Below, one piece after another: positions 9,345 through 17,847 of a stretch of 64,000 nucleotides of DNA (position 1 is the first letter of the stretch; each line of letters starts with the position of its first letter). Source of the stretch: JADCCX01 sp051649305 (GTDB lineage: Bacteria > Pseudomonadota > Alphaproteobacteria > Rhizobiales > Beijerinckiaceae); the NCBI GenBank assembly GCA_051649305.1, contig JBOFGV010000125.1, positions 1 to 64,000 of the forward strand, in the 5' to 3' direction. The translations under genes were made by a program, and so were the position numbers. Under the pieces are notes generated by a model. That model searched no databases, was not told where the DNA came from, and saw only the letters and a list, made by a program, of their open reading frames with translations.

Positions 9345-11912
9345 GTGGCCAATTTCTCGATTCTCAACCGCAGCTCGAATGGCGTGTTCTACTACGCCCA
9401 GGATTCGATGACGGTCTGGGACAATCTGGTCATCATGGAAATGCAGCAGGCCGGTGCGGGCTCGTATTTCACGATCCAGATGGCGGACGTTCCCAACTTT
9501 CCGCAGCTGTTTTTCCGCTTCTACGGCAACTTCAGTTTCATCACGCAGCAGAATACCGAAGGCCAGTTCATACCCTACATCGAGCAAGGCTCGATCGTGA
9601 ACAGAATCGACGTCATCGATCAGACTGGAAAGATCTACAGCCAGGTCACCGGTGTCGCGCTGCGACTGACGATGAACAAGACGACCCGCCAGTTGGAGCC
9701 CAATGATTTTATCGCAACTGCAATTCGCCCGATCGAGGTCATCTCGCCGGCCAACCTGTTCCAGTTCGCCGACAGCCTCGTCGGCTCGGCCGGCATAGAG
9801 ACGCTGAACGGCTATGCCGGTAACGACACGATCGACGGCGGCGCCGGTGCTGACAGCCTCATCGGCGGTAACGGCACCGATGTCTTCCGCATCCGCGCGG
9901 GAGACGCGCCGGCCGGCGAGAGCATCGACGGCGGCGACGGCATCGATGCTATCGAGGCCGTCGGTGTGGCCGCCACGCAGAATCTCCTCCAGCAAGGACG
10001 GATAACCCTGAGCGGGCTGTCGTTCAACTCGATCGAGGAGCTGCGTACGAACGGCACCGAGGTGGAGCTGCCGACGTTTTTCTTCGTCGGCAACGGCGGC
10101 ATGCAGACCGTCCGCGGCAAGATCGGTTCGACGGACGTGGTAACCTTCACCAACGCCTCGAACGCCAACTTCGAGAGCCTCGGGTTCGCGGACTGGACCA
10201 ACGGCGAGGACCTCGTGGGTATCGTGGGCACTTCCGCTGCCGAGTCGATTTTCGGCACGGGTTTCGACGACGTCATCGTCGGCGGGCTGGGGGCGGACAG
10301 CCTGCGTGGCAACGGCGGCAATGATCGCTTCATTGTCCTGGCTGGCGAGGGGGGGCTTGCCGACAGTATTGACGGCGGCATCGGCAACGACACGCTGCAA
10401 GCCGACGGTGGAACGGGAACGATGGACCTCCGGCTCTCGACGTTGACCTCCATCGAGACGCTGAACGTCGTCACCGGTACAATCGAGATCTCCGCGCGCG
10501 AGATCAATGGCGGCGTCATCGCCGGTTCGCCGACGCTGATCAGCGGGAAGATCGGCACGATCACCGGGAGTTCTGCGCCTGACCTGATCCGTAGCGCAAC
10601 GGTGGATGTTTATCTCGACAGCGGCATGCAGGGTGCCGACTTCACCAACCTGACCTTCACGAACTGGAACGACTTCGGTGTCGGCGATGGTTGGTTCCGC
10701 GTTTTCGGCGTCGCGCAGACCCAGGTCGTGTTAGGCATGGCCAACGAGGAAAACTGGATTGTCCTGAACCTCGCCGCGCAGTCCACGTTCATCCGCGGCG
10801 GCTCGCAGTTTGACTATCTTGTCGGCGGGAATTTCGCCGACTGGATTGATGCGGGCGACTCCTACGATTATGTGATTGCGCTCGGCGGCAACGATATTGT
10901 CGACCTCGGCGGCGGCGGCGACTACGCGCTCGCCGGCGCGGGAGACGACGCGGTCAGCGGGCTCGCCGGCAACGACACGATCCTCGGCGAGGCCGGCGTC
11001 GATACACTGAATGGCGGCGCGGGTGCGGATTCCATCGACGGCGGTGCCGATTTCGACTGGTACTTCTTTCACACTGAAGGCGGCGCCTCCGCGATCTCGA
11101 TCGATCTCACCAATGGCGTCTTCGTTGACAGTTTTGGTACCACCGACAGCGCGATCGTGAACATGGAGGGCTTCACCGGCACCAACAACCTCCAGCCCGG
11201 CGGCACGCTTTCGGACGTTATGGTTGGCAACGCGGTCACCAACGTGTTCTTCGGCTTCGGCGGCCGCGACCACCTCTTTGGTGCTGGCGGCAACGACTAT
11301 CTGGATACCGGCGCGGGGGTCGTGGGCCAGTTTGACACCGCCGACGGAGGCACCGGCAACGACACGCTGGTTGGTGGGCCGAATGCCGACTTTCTCTATG
11401 GCGGTGACGGCACGGATTCGCTCGTCGGCAACGACAGCGACGACTGGCTGGTCGGCGGCGATTTCTCAAGCTCCGGGTTCAATGGTGAGGATTCCGCCTG
11501 GGGTGGGGCGGGCGCCGACGTGCTGGCGGTGGGGTCGGCCGGCGGCCGCTTCTCGCTTGCGGACGGCGGGGCGGGCAACGACACCCTGTATGGGAGCTCT
11601 GGGGTGGCCGGCAACGACGTTCTGCGTGGCGGCGCTGGCAGCGACTACATTTGGATGGGATCGGGCGGGGCGGATGTCTTCCGCTTCGAGACCGGTGACC
11701 TCCTCTCGGGCGATGTCGACACAGTGATCGTGTCTTTCTCGGGGACCTGGCAATTCTCTTTCGCCACGTCGTTCCAGAACATGATCGCGGTCAGCGCGGG
11801 CACGAACGCGGGCATGTCGGGGGTCTACCTCGCGCACACGGGCTCGACCTGGGCTTGCTGGGTGCCGTTCGTCACGGTCGAACAGATTCAGTCGACGTTC
11901 GTGTTCGCGTGA
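9345..11912 (+). CDS. RTX-type calcium-binding repeat protein, probably secreted by type I secretion
   Basis: 855 residues. The first ~150 (aromatic and Gln-rich, beta-like) match no family I recognise. From about 155 onward come several blocks of glycine/aspartate nonapeptide repeats of the GGxGxDxL type, for example AGNDTIDGGAGADSLIGG near residue 160, a second block near 300-330, a dense one at about 490-570 and another at about 620-770, separated by non-repeat beta segments. Such repeats fold as calcium-binding beta-rolls in type I-secreted proteins. There is no N-terminal signal peptide, and the hydrophobic C-terminus (QSTFVFA) fits an uncleaved secretion signal. No enzymatic domain or acylation site is visible, so a toxin role is not supported. 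It starts at GTG 9345 after GGAGGG. Third-position GC is clearly higher than in neighbours; no transporter genes are nearby. Confidence 0.85.
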   Translation: MANFSILNRSSNGVFYYAQDSMTVWDNLVIMEMQQAGAGSYFTIQMADVPNFPQLFFRFYGNFSFITQQNTEGQFIPYIEQGSIVNRIDVIDQTGKIYSQVTGVALRLTMNKTTRQLEPNDFIATAIRPIEVISPANLFQFADSLVGSAGIETLNGYAGNDTIDGGAGADSLIGGNGTDVFRIRAGDAPAGESIDGGDGIDAIEAVGVAATQNLLQQGRITLSGLSFNSIEELRTNGTEVELPTFFFVGNGGMQTVRGKIGSTDVVTFTNASNANFESLGFADWTNGEDLVGIVGTSAAESIFGTGFDDVIVGGLGADSLRGNGGNDRFIVLAGEGGLADSIDGGIGNDTLQADGGTGTMDLRLSTLTSIETLNVVTGTIEISAREINGGVIAGSPTLISGKIGTITGSSAPDLIRSATVDVYLDSGMQGADFTNLTFTNWNDFGVGDGWFRVFGVAQTQVVLGMANEENWIVLNLAAQSTFIRGGSQFDYLVGGNFADWIDAGDSYDYVIALGGNDIVDLGGGGDYALAGAGDDAVSGLAGNDTILGEAGVDTLNGGAGADSIDGGADFDWYFFHTEGGASAISIDLTNGVFVDSFGTTDSAIVNMEGFTGTNNLQPGGTLSDVMVGNAVTNVFFGFGGRDHLFGAGGNDYLDTGAGVVGQFDTADGGTGNDTLVGGPNADFLYGGDGTDSLVGNDSDDWLVGGDFSSSGFNGEDSAWGGAGADVLAVGSAGGRFSLADGGAGNDTLYGSSGVAGNDVLRGGAGSDYIWMGSGGADVFRFETGDLLSGDVDTVIVSFSGTWQFSFATSFQNMIAVSAGTNAGMSGVYLAHTGSTWACWVPFVTVEQIQSTFVFA

Positions 11913-12280
11913 GGAGAGACGTTGCCCCCTGTGACAGGCCGGTTGCGTTGTAGGCGGCAATCGCGGGCCAAACACCTCAGGCGGAGGCGTGCCAGGTTCA
12001 GATCGTGGATCGAAACCCGCCAACGCATCGGATTTGCTTGGTGATCGACGATATCATACGAATCAGATCGTAATTTCAATAAGATAAGTGTTCATTGTTT
12101 CGTCCTGCTTGGCGCGCCATTTTTGACCTAAATCCCTGAAATTACGAAATCCTATCAATGGCTCCGAGCGAGTTCTCGGTCTTGGTGACAATTCTGGCAA
12201 GAATCTGCGCGTTTTCGGGGTTCATAAGGGCATAGTCCGTTTATTGTACCCTTTCTACTCAAACGGAAGGAAAGCGGGCT
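11913..12280. other. Intergenic region after the RTX gene, with island boundary
   Basis: 368 bp. The RTX-like composition ends within the first 120 bp; then comes AT-richer sequence and the 14-bp copy of the tRNA-Glu end at 12111-12124. Beyond it the minus strand has a 27-codon frame (12225 to 12142, beginning MNPENAQILARIV) without a good ribosome site; it may be a remnant. I see no terminator with a T-run for either flanking gene. Confidence 0.4.
12111..12124. repeat. Right copy of 14-bp direct repeat (attR-like)
   Basis: Exact repeat of ggcgcgccattttt from 8864-8877, same orientation, 3.25 kb downstream. It marks a possible right end for the segment holding the RTX gene. The preceding bases differ from the tRNA (ttggcgcg rather than agggcgcg), so only the 3'-most tRNA bases are duplicated. 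Confidence 0.5.
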
Positions 12281-13855
12281 TCAGCCAAGCTGCGCCATAT
12301 TTTGCGAAACGCTCTGTTGGACTGCCAGGTTTTTAATCTGCCGTTTGAACAGCTTTCCGGTTGGCGAGCGTGGCAATTCCTTGCAGAAATCGATTGATCG
12401 AGGGCATTTGATGGAAGACAGTTTTGCCCGGCAGAACGCTATCAATTCCTCTGACAGCGATTCATCTGGCTGACGCCCGTCGACGAGTTGCACAACAGCC
12501 TTCACTTCCTCACCAAACTCTTCATGGGGCACACCAACAACAGCAGCATCAAGCACGGCTTCGTGTTGCAGCAAAAGATGCTCGACTTCCTGCGGATAAA
12601 TATTCACGCCGCCAGAGATGATGACGAATGATTTTCTGTCAGTCAGATAGAGATAACCTTCGTGATCAACACGCCCGATATCGCCCAGTGACGTCCAGCC
12701 CTGTGCATTGCGGCTTGAGTGCGTTTTTTCCGGATCGTTGTGATACTCGAATTGATGTCCGTTCTCGAAAAACACTTCTCCTTCGGAACCAACAGGCAAC
12801 TCGTTGCCTGCTTCATCGCAGATGTGAATGACACCAAGCTTTGCTTGCCCAACGGATCCGATGTGCTGCAGCCATTCCTCAGTGGTGATCGCCGTAAAGC
12901 CGTTGTTCTCTGTCCCGGCGTAGTACTCGTTGATAATAGGCCCCCACCATTCAATCATGCGGTGCTTGACGTCGACAGGACATGGAGCGGCCGCATGGAC
13001 TGCCATCTCCATAGAAGCCATGGAGTATCGGGCGCGCGTTTCGTTTGGTAATTTCAACAGACGCACGAACATGGTTGGCACCCACTGGCTGTGCGTGATG
13101 TTTTTGGCCTCGATCAAGGCCAGCGCCTGCTCGGCATCGAATTTTGCCATGATAACGGCAGACCCGCCTGCCTTGATCGTGACCATTGTGTGCCGGAGCG
13201 GCGCAGCGTGATAAAGCGGGGCAGGGCAGAGGTAACGGGTTTCATTGTTGTAGCCGAACAGGCTGGTGAGCAGCTGGATCAGCATAGACGGACTGCCGAC
13301 AGGGCTATCTGGAAGCGTCCATTTCACGCCTTTTGGCCGCCCCGTCGTGCCCGACGAGTATAGCATATCAAGGCCCTGCGATTCATCGGCGATAGGGTAC
13401 TCAGGTTGAAGGGCGGCGAGTTTTGTAAAGCTCTGGAACGCGCCTTCTTCATTGCCTACAACCAGGATCGGGCAGTGACGCACACTGGACGCTGACAATG
13501 ATCCGATCCTGTCGATCATCGTGTCAGAAATGATTGACACCGATGCTCCGCAGTCGGCGATTATGTACTGTATCTCATCATTTGTGAGGTGAGTGCTGGC
13601 TGTTGTGTAAAAGAGGCCGCTGCGGTCTGCGCCAAAACAAATCTCAAGAAATTCGCGCCTATTCTCCATCAGGATCACAATATGATCACCGCGCTTCAAA
13701 CCCATGCTGCGAAACAAATGGGCGATCTGATTGGCGCGCGCTTCCAGGTTACCAAAAGTGACGTCTTCACCATCAGCGCCCATCCGGAATGCAACATCAT
13801 GCGGTCGCTCAATCGCGTAACGGCGGGGATGAAAGGGTGGAAGTTCAGCCGACAT
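12281..13855 (-). CDS. AMP-forming acyl-CoA synthetase
   Basis: Activates a carboxylic acid to its CoA thioester with ATP. ANL-superfamily motifs are present: the P-loop-like YSSGTTGRPKGV at about 166-177, NEYYAGTENNG (A5), SLGDIGRVD (A7) and the C-terminal catalytic lysine in SPTGKLFKRQ (about Lys501). Length 524 matches the family. The ATG at 13855 overlaps the 3' end of the upstream dehydrogenase gene by 11 bp; an earlier in-frame start (13912) would give deeper overlap and an unusual N-terminus. Last gene of an operon with a Liv-type importer, an acyl-CoA dehydrogenase and an MDR dehydrogenase, so it probably primes the imported acid for beta-oxidation-like breakdown. Substrate unknown. 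Confidence 0.9.
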   Translation of the reverse strand: MSAELPPFHPRRYAIERPHDVAFRMGADGEDVTFGNLEARANQIAHLFRSMGLKRGDHIVILMENRREFLEICFGADRSGLFYTTASTHLTNDEIQYIIADCGASVSIISDTMIDRIGSLSASSVRHCPILVVGNEEGAFQSFTKLAALQPEYPIADESQGLDMLYSSGTTGRPKGVKWTLPDSPVGSPSMLIQLLTSLFGYNNETRYLCPAPLYHAAPLRHTMVTIKAGGSAVIMAKFDAEQALALIEAKNITHSQWVPTMFVRLLKLPNETRARYSMASMEMAVHAAAPCPVDVKHRMIEWWGPIINEYYAGTENNGFTAITTEEWLQHIGSVGQAKLGVIHICDEAGNELPVGSEGEVFFENGHQFEYHNDPEKTHSSRNAQGWTSLGDIGRVDHEGYLYLTDRKSFVIISGGVNIYPQEVEHLLLQHEAVLDAAVVGVPHEEFGEEVKAVVQLVDGRQPDESLSEELIAFCRAKLSSIKCPRSIDFCKELPRSPTGKLFKRQIKNLAVQQSVSQNMAQLG

Positions 13856-14876
13856 GATCGTCGAACCGGATAACGGTTTTGCCAAAGATGTCTGTTTTGC
13901 CGTATTCCGCAAGAGCGGCTTTCAGATCAGAGAACACGTATGACTTGCCAATAACTGGCCTAACCTGATGCTGCTTCATCGCCGCGAGCATGGCTTCGAA
14001 GCCATCACGGTGTCCAACTGTAACGCCCTGCAATCTGACCTGCCGGGTCACAATCGCGCCGAGCTGCAGTGTCGGCGCAAGCCCAGAGAGAACACCGATA
14101 AGCGCAATTGTGCCGCCAATCCGGATGCTCTTCACGGATTGCGTCAACGTCGTCTCGCCGCCAAGTTCAATGATGGTATCGAACCCGCCGCGCTCAGGAC
14201 AAATCTCGCGTGACATCCGTGACCATTCGGGCGTGGTTTTGTAGTTGATGGTCATGTCAGCACCAAGGCTGCGCACTCGCTCCAGTTTTTCATCGCTGGA
14301 GGAGATGACAGTGACATGCGCTCCATGCAGCTTGGCAAAAGCCAGCGCAAAGAGCGCAACTCCGCCGGTGCCCTGAACGAGAACGCGATCGCCCGGTTTG
14401 GTCGCCGCATGAGTCGAGATCGCGCTCCATGCTGTCAGTGCCGCGCAGGGCAGGGTGGCGGCCTCTTCGTTGGTCAAGTAATCGGGAACGCGAACCACGC
14501 CTTGCTCGCAAAGACAGACAAGTTCCGCCATAACGCCGTTGAGAGGGCCGCCCAATGACGAGGCGAAGCGCTGCGGATTGGGCTCTCCGGATATCCAGTC
14601 CTGAAAGTATGCCGGGCAAACACGATCACCGATCTTTACCCTTGTTACTCTATTTCCAAGTGCGATGACTGTGCCTACACCGTCCGAAACCGGGATCAAC
14701 GGCAACTCGCCGGTAGCACGGCCATAGCCCCGGTTCAGCACAATCGGATCACGCGCGTTCAGGGACGCTGCATGCATGCGGATCAGGATATGTCTGTCTC
14801 CTGGCACTGGATCAGCTCGCTCTGTCAGCTGAAGGTGGTCAAGCCCCCAGTCTCCCTCCATTTGAAAAACGCGCAT
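13845..14876 (-). CDS. Zinc-independent MDR-family dehydrogenase/reductase
   Basis: 343-residue medium-chain dehydrogenase/reductase. The N-terminal GroES-like fold runs to about 125, then a Rossmann domain carries GTGGVALFALAFA. The catalytic-zinc Cys of alcohol dehydrogenases is absent (LNARDPIVL at that place) and the structural-zinc Cys cluster is missing, so it belongs with quinone-oxidoreductase or enoyl-reductase-like members using NADPH. The ATG at 14876 has an AAAGGA site; a longer frame upstream was rejected. It sits between acyl-CoA dehydrogenase and acyl-CoA synthetase genes and probably acts on an intermediate of the same pathway. Confidence 0.88.
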   Translation of the reverse strand: MRVFQMEGDWGLDHLQLTERADPVPGDRHILIRMHAASLNARDPIVLNRGYGRATGELPLIPVSDGVGTVIALGNRVTRVKIGDRVCPAYFQDWISGEPNPQRFASSLGGPLNGVMAELVCLCEQGVVRVPDYLTNEEAATLPCAALTAWSAISTHAATKPGDRVLVQGTGGVALFALAFAKLHGAHVTVISSSDEKLERVRSLGADMTINYKTTPEWSRMSREICPERGGFDTIIELGGETTLTQSVKSIRIGGTIALIGVLSGLAPTLQLGAIVTRQVRLQGVTVGHRDGFEAMLAAMKQHQVRPVIGKSYVFSDLKAALAEYGKTDIFGKTVIRFDDHVG

Positions 14877-14895
14877 GGGTTGTTCCTTTCTGCGC

Positions 14896-16035
14896 TCAGA
14901 GCTTGATTGGGGTGGGGTCCCAACGACCCAGCCGTTCCAGCAGCATGGCCGTGCTGCCATCCGTCAGTGCAGCCACCTGAGCTGCGCCGATATGGCGTGT
15001 GAATGGATAGATATCGCGCAGGCCCTCCGCGCCCATGGCGTGGAGCAGGCGCGGCAGTTCTGCCTGTGCAAGCTGGACCGCATTCACTTTGGCTGCGGCA
15101 GCGAGATGGCGGACATCTTGACCAGCTTCGGTTGCCAGCATTGCGGCTTCAACGAGAGACCATGCAGCCGCCAGCGCAGTGGCGCACTCCGCAAGCGTTG
15201 CACGCCACACCGGATGTTGCATCAGCGGCTTGCCAAAGGCCTGTCGCTTTTCGCCATGGGCTTGCGCAATCCGAAGGGCCGTAGAAACCATGGCGCAGCA
15301 CATAGCGGCCACATAAATCCGGGCACCATTGATCTCGCTAAGAATGGCCTTGAAGGCCGTGCCGGGTGGCAGGATCATCCGGTCAGCGGGAACAAAGCAT
15401 TGTTTCAATCGAAAGCCGCCAGTGCCGATGCTTGCCTGCGAAAAGCCTGACTCGATTGGAAAACGCTCGCAGGATGCATCGGTCAGATCGACGAGGAAAG
15501 CGCCAATGCCATCGCCTTGCCCTGCCTCGCCGCACTGCGCATAGACGATGCTCAGCTTCGCATGACGGGCATTGACGATCCAGATTTTCTCACTGTCCAG
15601 AAGCCAACCGCCGTCCACAGCTTTTGCTGTGCAGGACATGGCAGTCACGTCAGAGCCAGCACCCGCTTCTGTGAGTGCCGTGCAGGCTGTGGCCCGTCCT
15701 GACAGCAGGTCTGGCAACAGTTCGCGGGCAACCATATCTGGAGCTGTAATCGCAATCCGCTTTGCTACGTTATGTGTATTGACCAGCGACATCGCCAGAC
15801 CAAAATCGACTGCGGCGATGATGGCACAGGCCTCAGCCTTGACCCGAAAGCCCAGTCCAAGTCCGCCAGCGCTGACCGGCACTTCGATCCGGGTCAGGCC
15901 GATCTCTGCGGCACGAGCGAAAACGCTCGCATCGGGTGGCAGCCCCTTTGCCCATTCTGACGCTCCCTTGGCGACAACGTGATGCGCAAAGTCACGCACG
16001 CTTGCAAGGAACGCAGATGCCTCATCACTGTGCAT
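14896..16035 (-). CDS. Acyl-CoA dehydrogenase with Asp at the usual catalytic-Glu position
   Basis: FAD-dependent enzyme of 379 residues with the family signature LTEAGAGSDVTAMS in the middle domain and the C-terminal helical domain. Where most acyl-CoA dehydrogenases have the catalytic base in YEGT, this protein has LTDGST, with Asp359 at the expected place. Other family members put the base elsewhere, so activity is not excluded. ATG 16035 has AGGAAG six bases upstream and overlaps livM by 11 bp. Its role is presumably alpha,beta-dehydrogenation of the acyl-CoA made by the operon's synthetase. Confidence 0.88.
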   Translation of the reverse strand: MHSDEASAFLASVRDFAHHVVAKGASEWAKGLPPDASVFARAAEIGLTRIEVPVSAGGLGLGFRVKAEACAIIAAVDFGLAMSLVNTHNVAKRIAITAPDMVARELLPDLLSGRATACTALTEAGAGSDVTAMSCTAKAVDGGWLLDSEKIWIVNARHAKLSIVYAQCGEAGQGDGIGAFLVDLTDASCERFPIESGFSQASIGTGGFRLKQCFVPADRMILPPGTAFKAILSEINGARIYVAAMCCAMVSTALRIAQAHGEKRQAFGKPLMQHPVWRATLAECATALAAAWSLVEAAMLATEAGQDVRHLAAAAKVNAVQLAQAELPRLLHAMGAEGLRDIYPFTRHIGAAQVAALTDGSTAMLLERLGRWDPTPIKL

Positions 16036-16972
16036 TGCGGCTTCCTGTTTGGCTGACCTTTGCAATCAGTTTCTTTCCAATCCCGACAATTCCGACAGGC
16101 ATGAAGATCGTCGCGAGAACGAGGATCAGACCGTAAAGGATCAGGCGAAGGCTGTCGGCGAAGCGCAGCAGCTCTGGCAGGAAAACGACTAGAAAGGCGC
16201 CGATAACCGGTCCGGCGATCGTGCCTGTACCGCCCAATATGACTGCAAGAATAGCATCAAGCGATTGTGCAACGCCAAAGATCTCGGGATTGATAAAGCC
16301 CTGGAAATGCGCGTAGAGCGCGCCTGCGAGCCCGGCGTACATTGCGGAAACAACAAAAGCGAAAAGCTTGTATTTCCAGGCAACGATGCCAATGGAGCCA
16401 ACCAGATCTTCATTCTGCCGGATGGCTTGCAATATCTGTCCGACGCGCGAACGTGCAATAAGCGCCGCCATAAAGGTCAGCCCCGATGCAAGCACCAGCG
16501 CCAGATAGAAGAAGGCCTCACGGCTGCCACCCCATGGCTTGGGGATATTTGATATGCCGCCTTCACCGCGTGTGAGCTCGCGGAAGTTGACGAGCACAAT
16601 CACAATGATGAGGTTGAAGGCCATGGTAACGATGGCGAAGTAATGTCCTTTCACGCGCAAGCTTGGATAGCCGGTCAGCAAGGCAAAGCATGCCGTGACC
16701 AGCGGTGCTGCTACGATGGTCGCCCAGATGGGCCATTGGTAGTGAATGCCGATGAGGGTTGAGCTGTAGGCACCTATGCCCATGAACCCGGCCCCCACGA
16801 TGGAGACGTAGCCAGTGTAGCCTTGAATAAGGTTCTGGCCTTGCGCGACAATGACCCAGATCAAAGCCAGAACGCTGAGATGAAGGTAGTATTTCACCGT
16901 CAGAACCTGCGGCAATGACGCCAGGATTCCAAAAGCCACTATCCAGCCAAGGGCACCGAGATAACGGTTCAT
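16025..16972 (-). CDS. livM: Branched-chain-amino-acid-type ABC transporter permease LivM
   Basis: Inner-membrane permease of 315 residues with about nine hydrophobic helices and the LivM features GYVSIVGAGFMGIGAY near the N-terminus and the cytoplasmic coupling segment RVGQILQAIRQNEDLVGSIGI. It pairs with LivH, whose stop overlaps its ATG by 4 bp (ATGA). Liv-type systems carry branched-chain amino acids but also aromatic and alicyclic acids; the catabolic genes downstream suggest a carboxylic acid here. Confidence 0.93.
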   Translation of the reverse strand: MNRYLGALGWIVAFGILASLPQVLTVKYYLHLSVLALIWVIVAQGQNLIQGYTGYVSIVGAGFMGIGAYSSTLIGIHYQWPIWATIVAAPLVTACFALLTGYPSLRVKGHYFAIVTMAFNLIIVIVLVNFRELTRGEGGISNIPKPWGGSREAFFYLALVLASGLTFMAALIARSRVGQILQAIRQNEDLVGSIGIVAWKYKLFAFVVSAMYAGLAGALYAHFQGFINPEIFGVAQSLDAILAVILGGTGTIAGPVIGAFLVVFLPELLRFADSLRLILYGLILVLATIFMPVGIVGIGKKLIAKVSQTGSRNAQ

Positions 16973-17832
16973 GGCGCACGCCCCAGGAGCCCTTGCGGCC
17001 TTACGAGCAGAACCAGGATCATGACGACAAATGCGATCACATCCTTGTAGGCCGAAGAGATAAACCCGGCAGCAAGCGACTCTGTGATGCCCAGAACAGT
17101 CCCTCCAAGAATGGCACCGGGGAAAGAGCCAAGACCGCCGAGGATCAGCACAGCAAACCCCTTGACGACCAGGCCTTCGCCGATACCAGGCGCGATGGCG
17201 AACAAGGCTCCCACCATGATCCCGGCAGCAACACCAAGAGCGGTTGATATGCCAAAGACGATCAGAGGAATTGTCTTTACATTGACGCCCATCAGGATCG
17301 CAGCGTCGCGGTTTTCAGCCACAGCACGAATAGCTTGTCCGGTCTTTGTTTTTTCCACGAAAATCATCATGGCGGCGACCAGCAAGATCGCAGCGATGAT
17401 CACATAGAGACGCAATTCGGGAACGGTGATTCCGTTAAATCGAAAGACCTTGCTGAGCGTGGTCGGGATGACAACCTGCTCGTGGCCGAAGAGCTGCAGA
17501 TTGATCCCTTCCACCATCATGGTGAGCCCGAGAGCCACGATGAAGGCGTTGATATGGTTGGCGTTGCGCACTGGCCGATAGGCCAGCATCTCGACAACCA
17601 CCCCAAGCAGGACACCGACAGCCAGAGCAACAGGGATTGCTACAATGAGCGGCAATCCCTGTCCTGTTACCAGAAAGTAGGTGAGGTAGCCGCCGAACAT
17701 CGAGATCGAACCATGGGCAAAGTGTGCAATGCCCAGGATGCCAAAGACCGTTGTCAGGCCAAGGGCGATCAGCACATAGACGCCGCCGATCGCCAGACCA
17801 TTGATCGTTTGCTGGAGGATTTCGATGAACAT
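16969..17832 (-). CDS. livH: Branched-chain-amino-acid-type ABC transporter permease LivH
   Basis: 287-residue permease with the LivH N-terminus (INGLAIGGVYVLIALGLTTVFGILG) and about eight membrane helices; the coupling region GQAIRAVAENRDAAILMGVN is intact. It starts at ATG 17832, 15 bp after the binding-protein gene, and overlaps livM by 4 bp. Forms the membrane channel with LivM, powered by LivG and LivF encoded upstream in the same operon. Confidence 0.94.
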   Translation of the reverse strand: MFIEILQQTINGLAIGGVYVLIALGLTTVFGILGIAHFAHGSISMFGGYLTYFLVTGQGLPLIVAIPVALAVGVLLGVVVEMLAYRPVRNANHINAFIVALGLTMMVEGINLQLFGHEQVVIPTTLSKVFRFNGITVPELRLYVIIAAILLVAAMMIFVEKTKTGQAIRAVAENRDAAILMGVNVKTIPLIVFGISTALGVAAGIMVGALFAIAPGIGEGLVVKGFAVLILGGLGSFPGAILGGTVLGITESLAAGFISSAYKDVIAFVVMILVLLVRPQGLLGRAP

Positions 17833-17847
17833 CGAGCTGCCTTCAGC

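Noticed and set aside
9279..10400. Minus-strand frame of 373 codons opposite the RTX gene
   Set aside because: GC-rich DNA leaves antisense frames open; the plus strand shows repeated calcium-binding nonapeptides and a ribosome site.
9345..11912. Interpretation of the repeat protein as a haemolysin or leukotoxin
   Set aside because: Only the calcium-binding repeats are shared with toxins; there is no hydrophobic pore domain, acylation site or activating acyltransferase gene.
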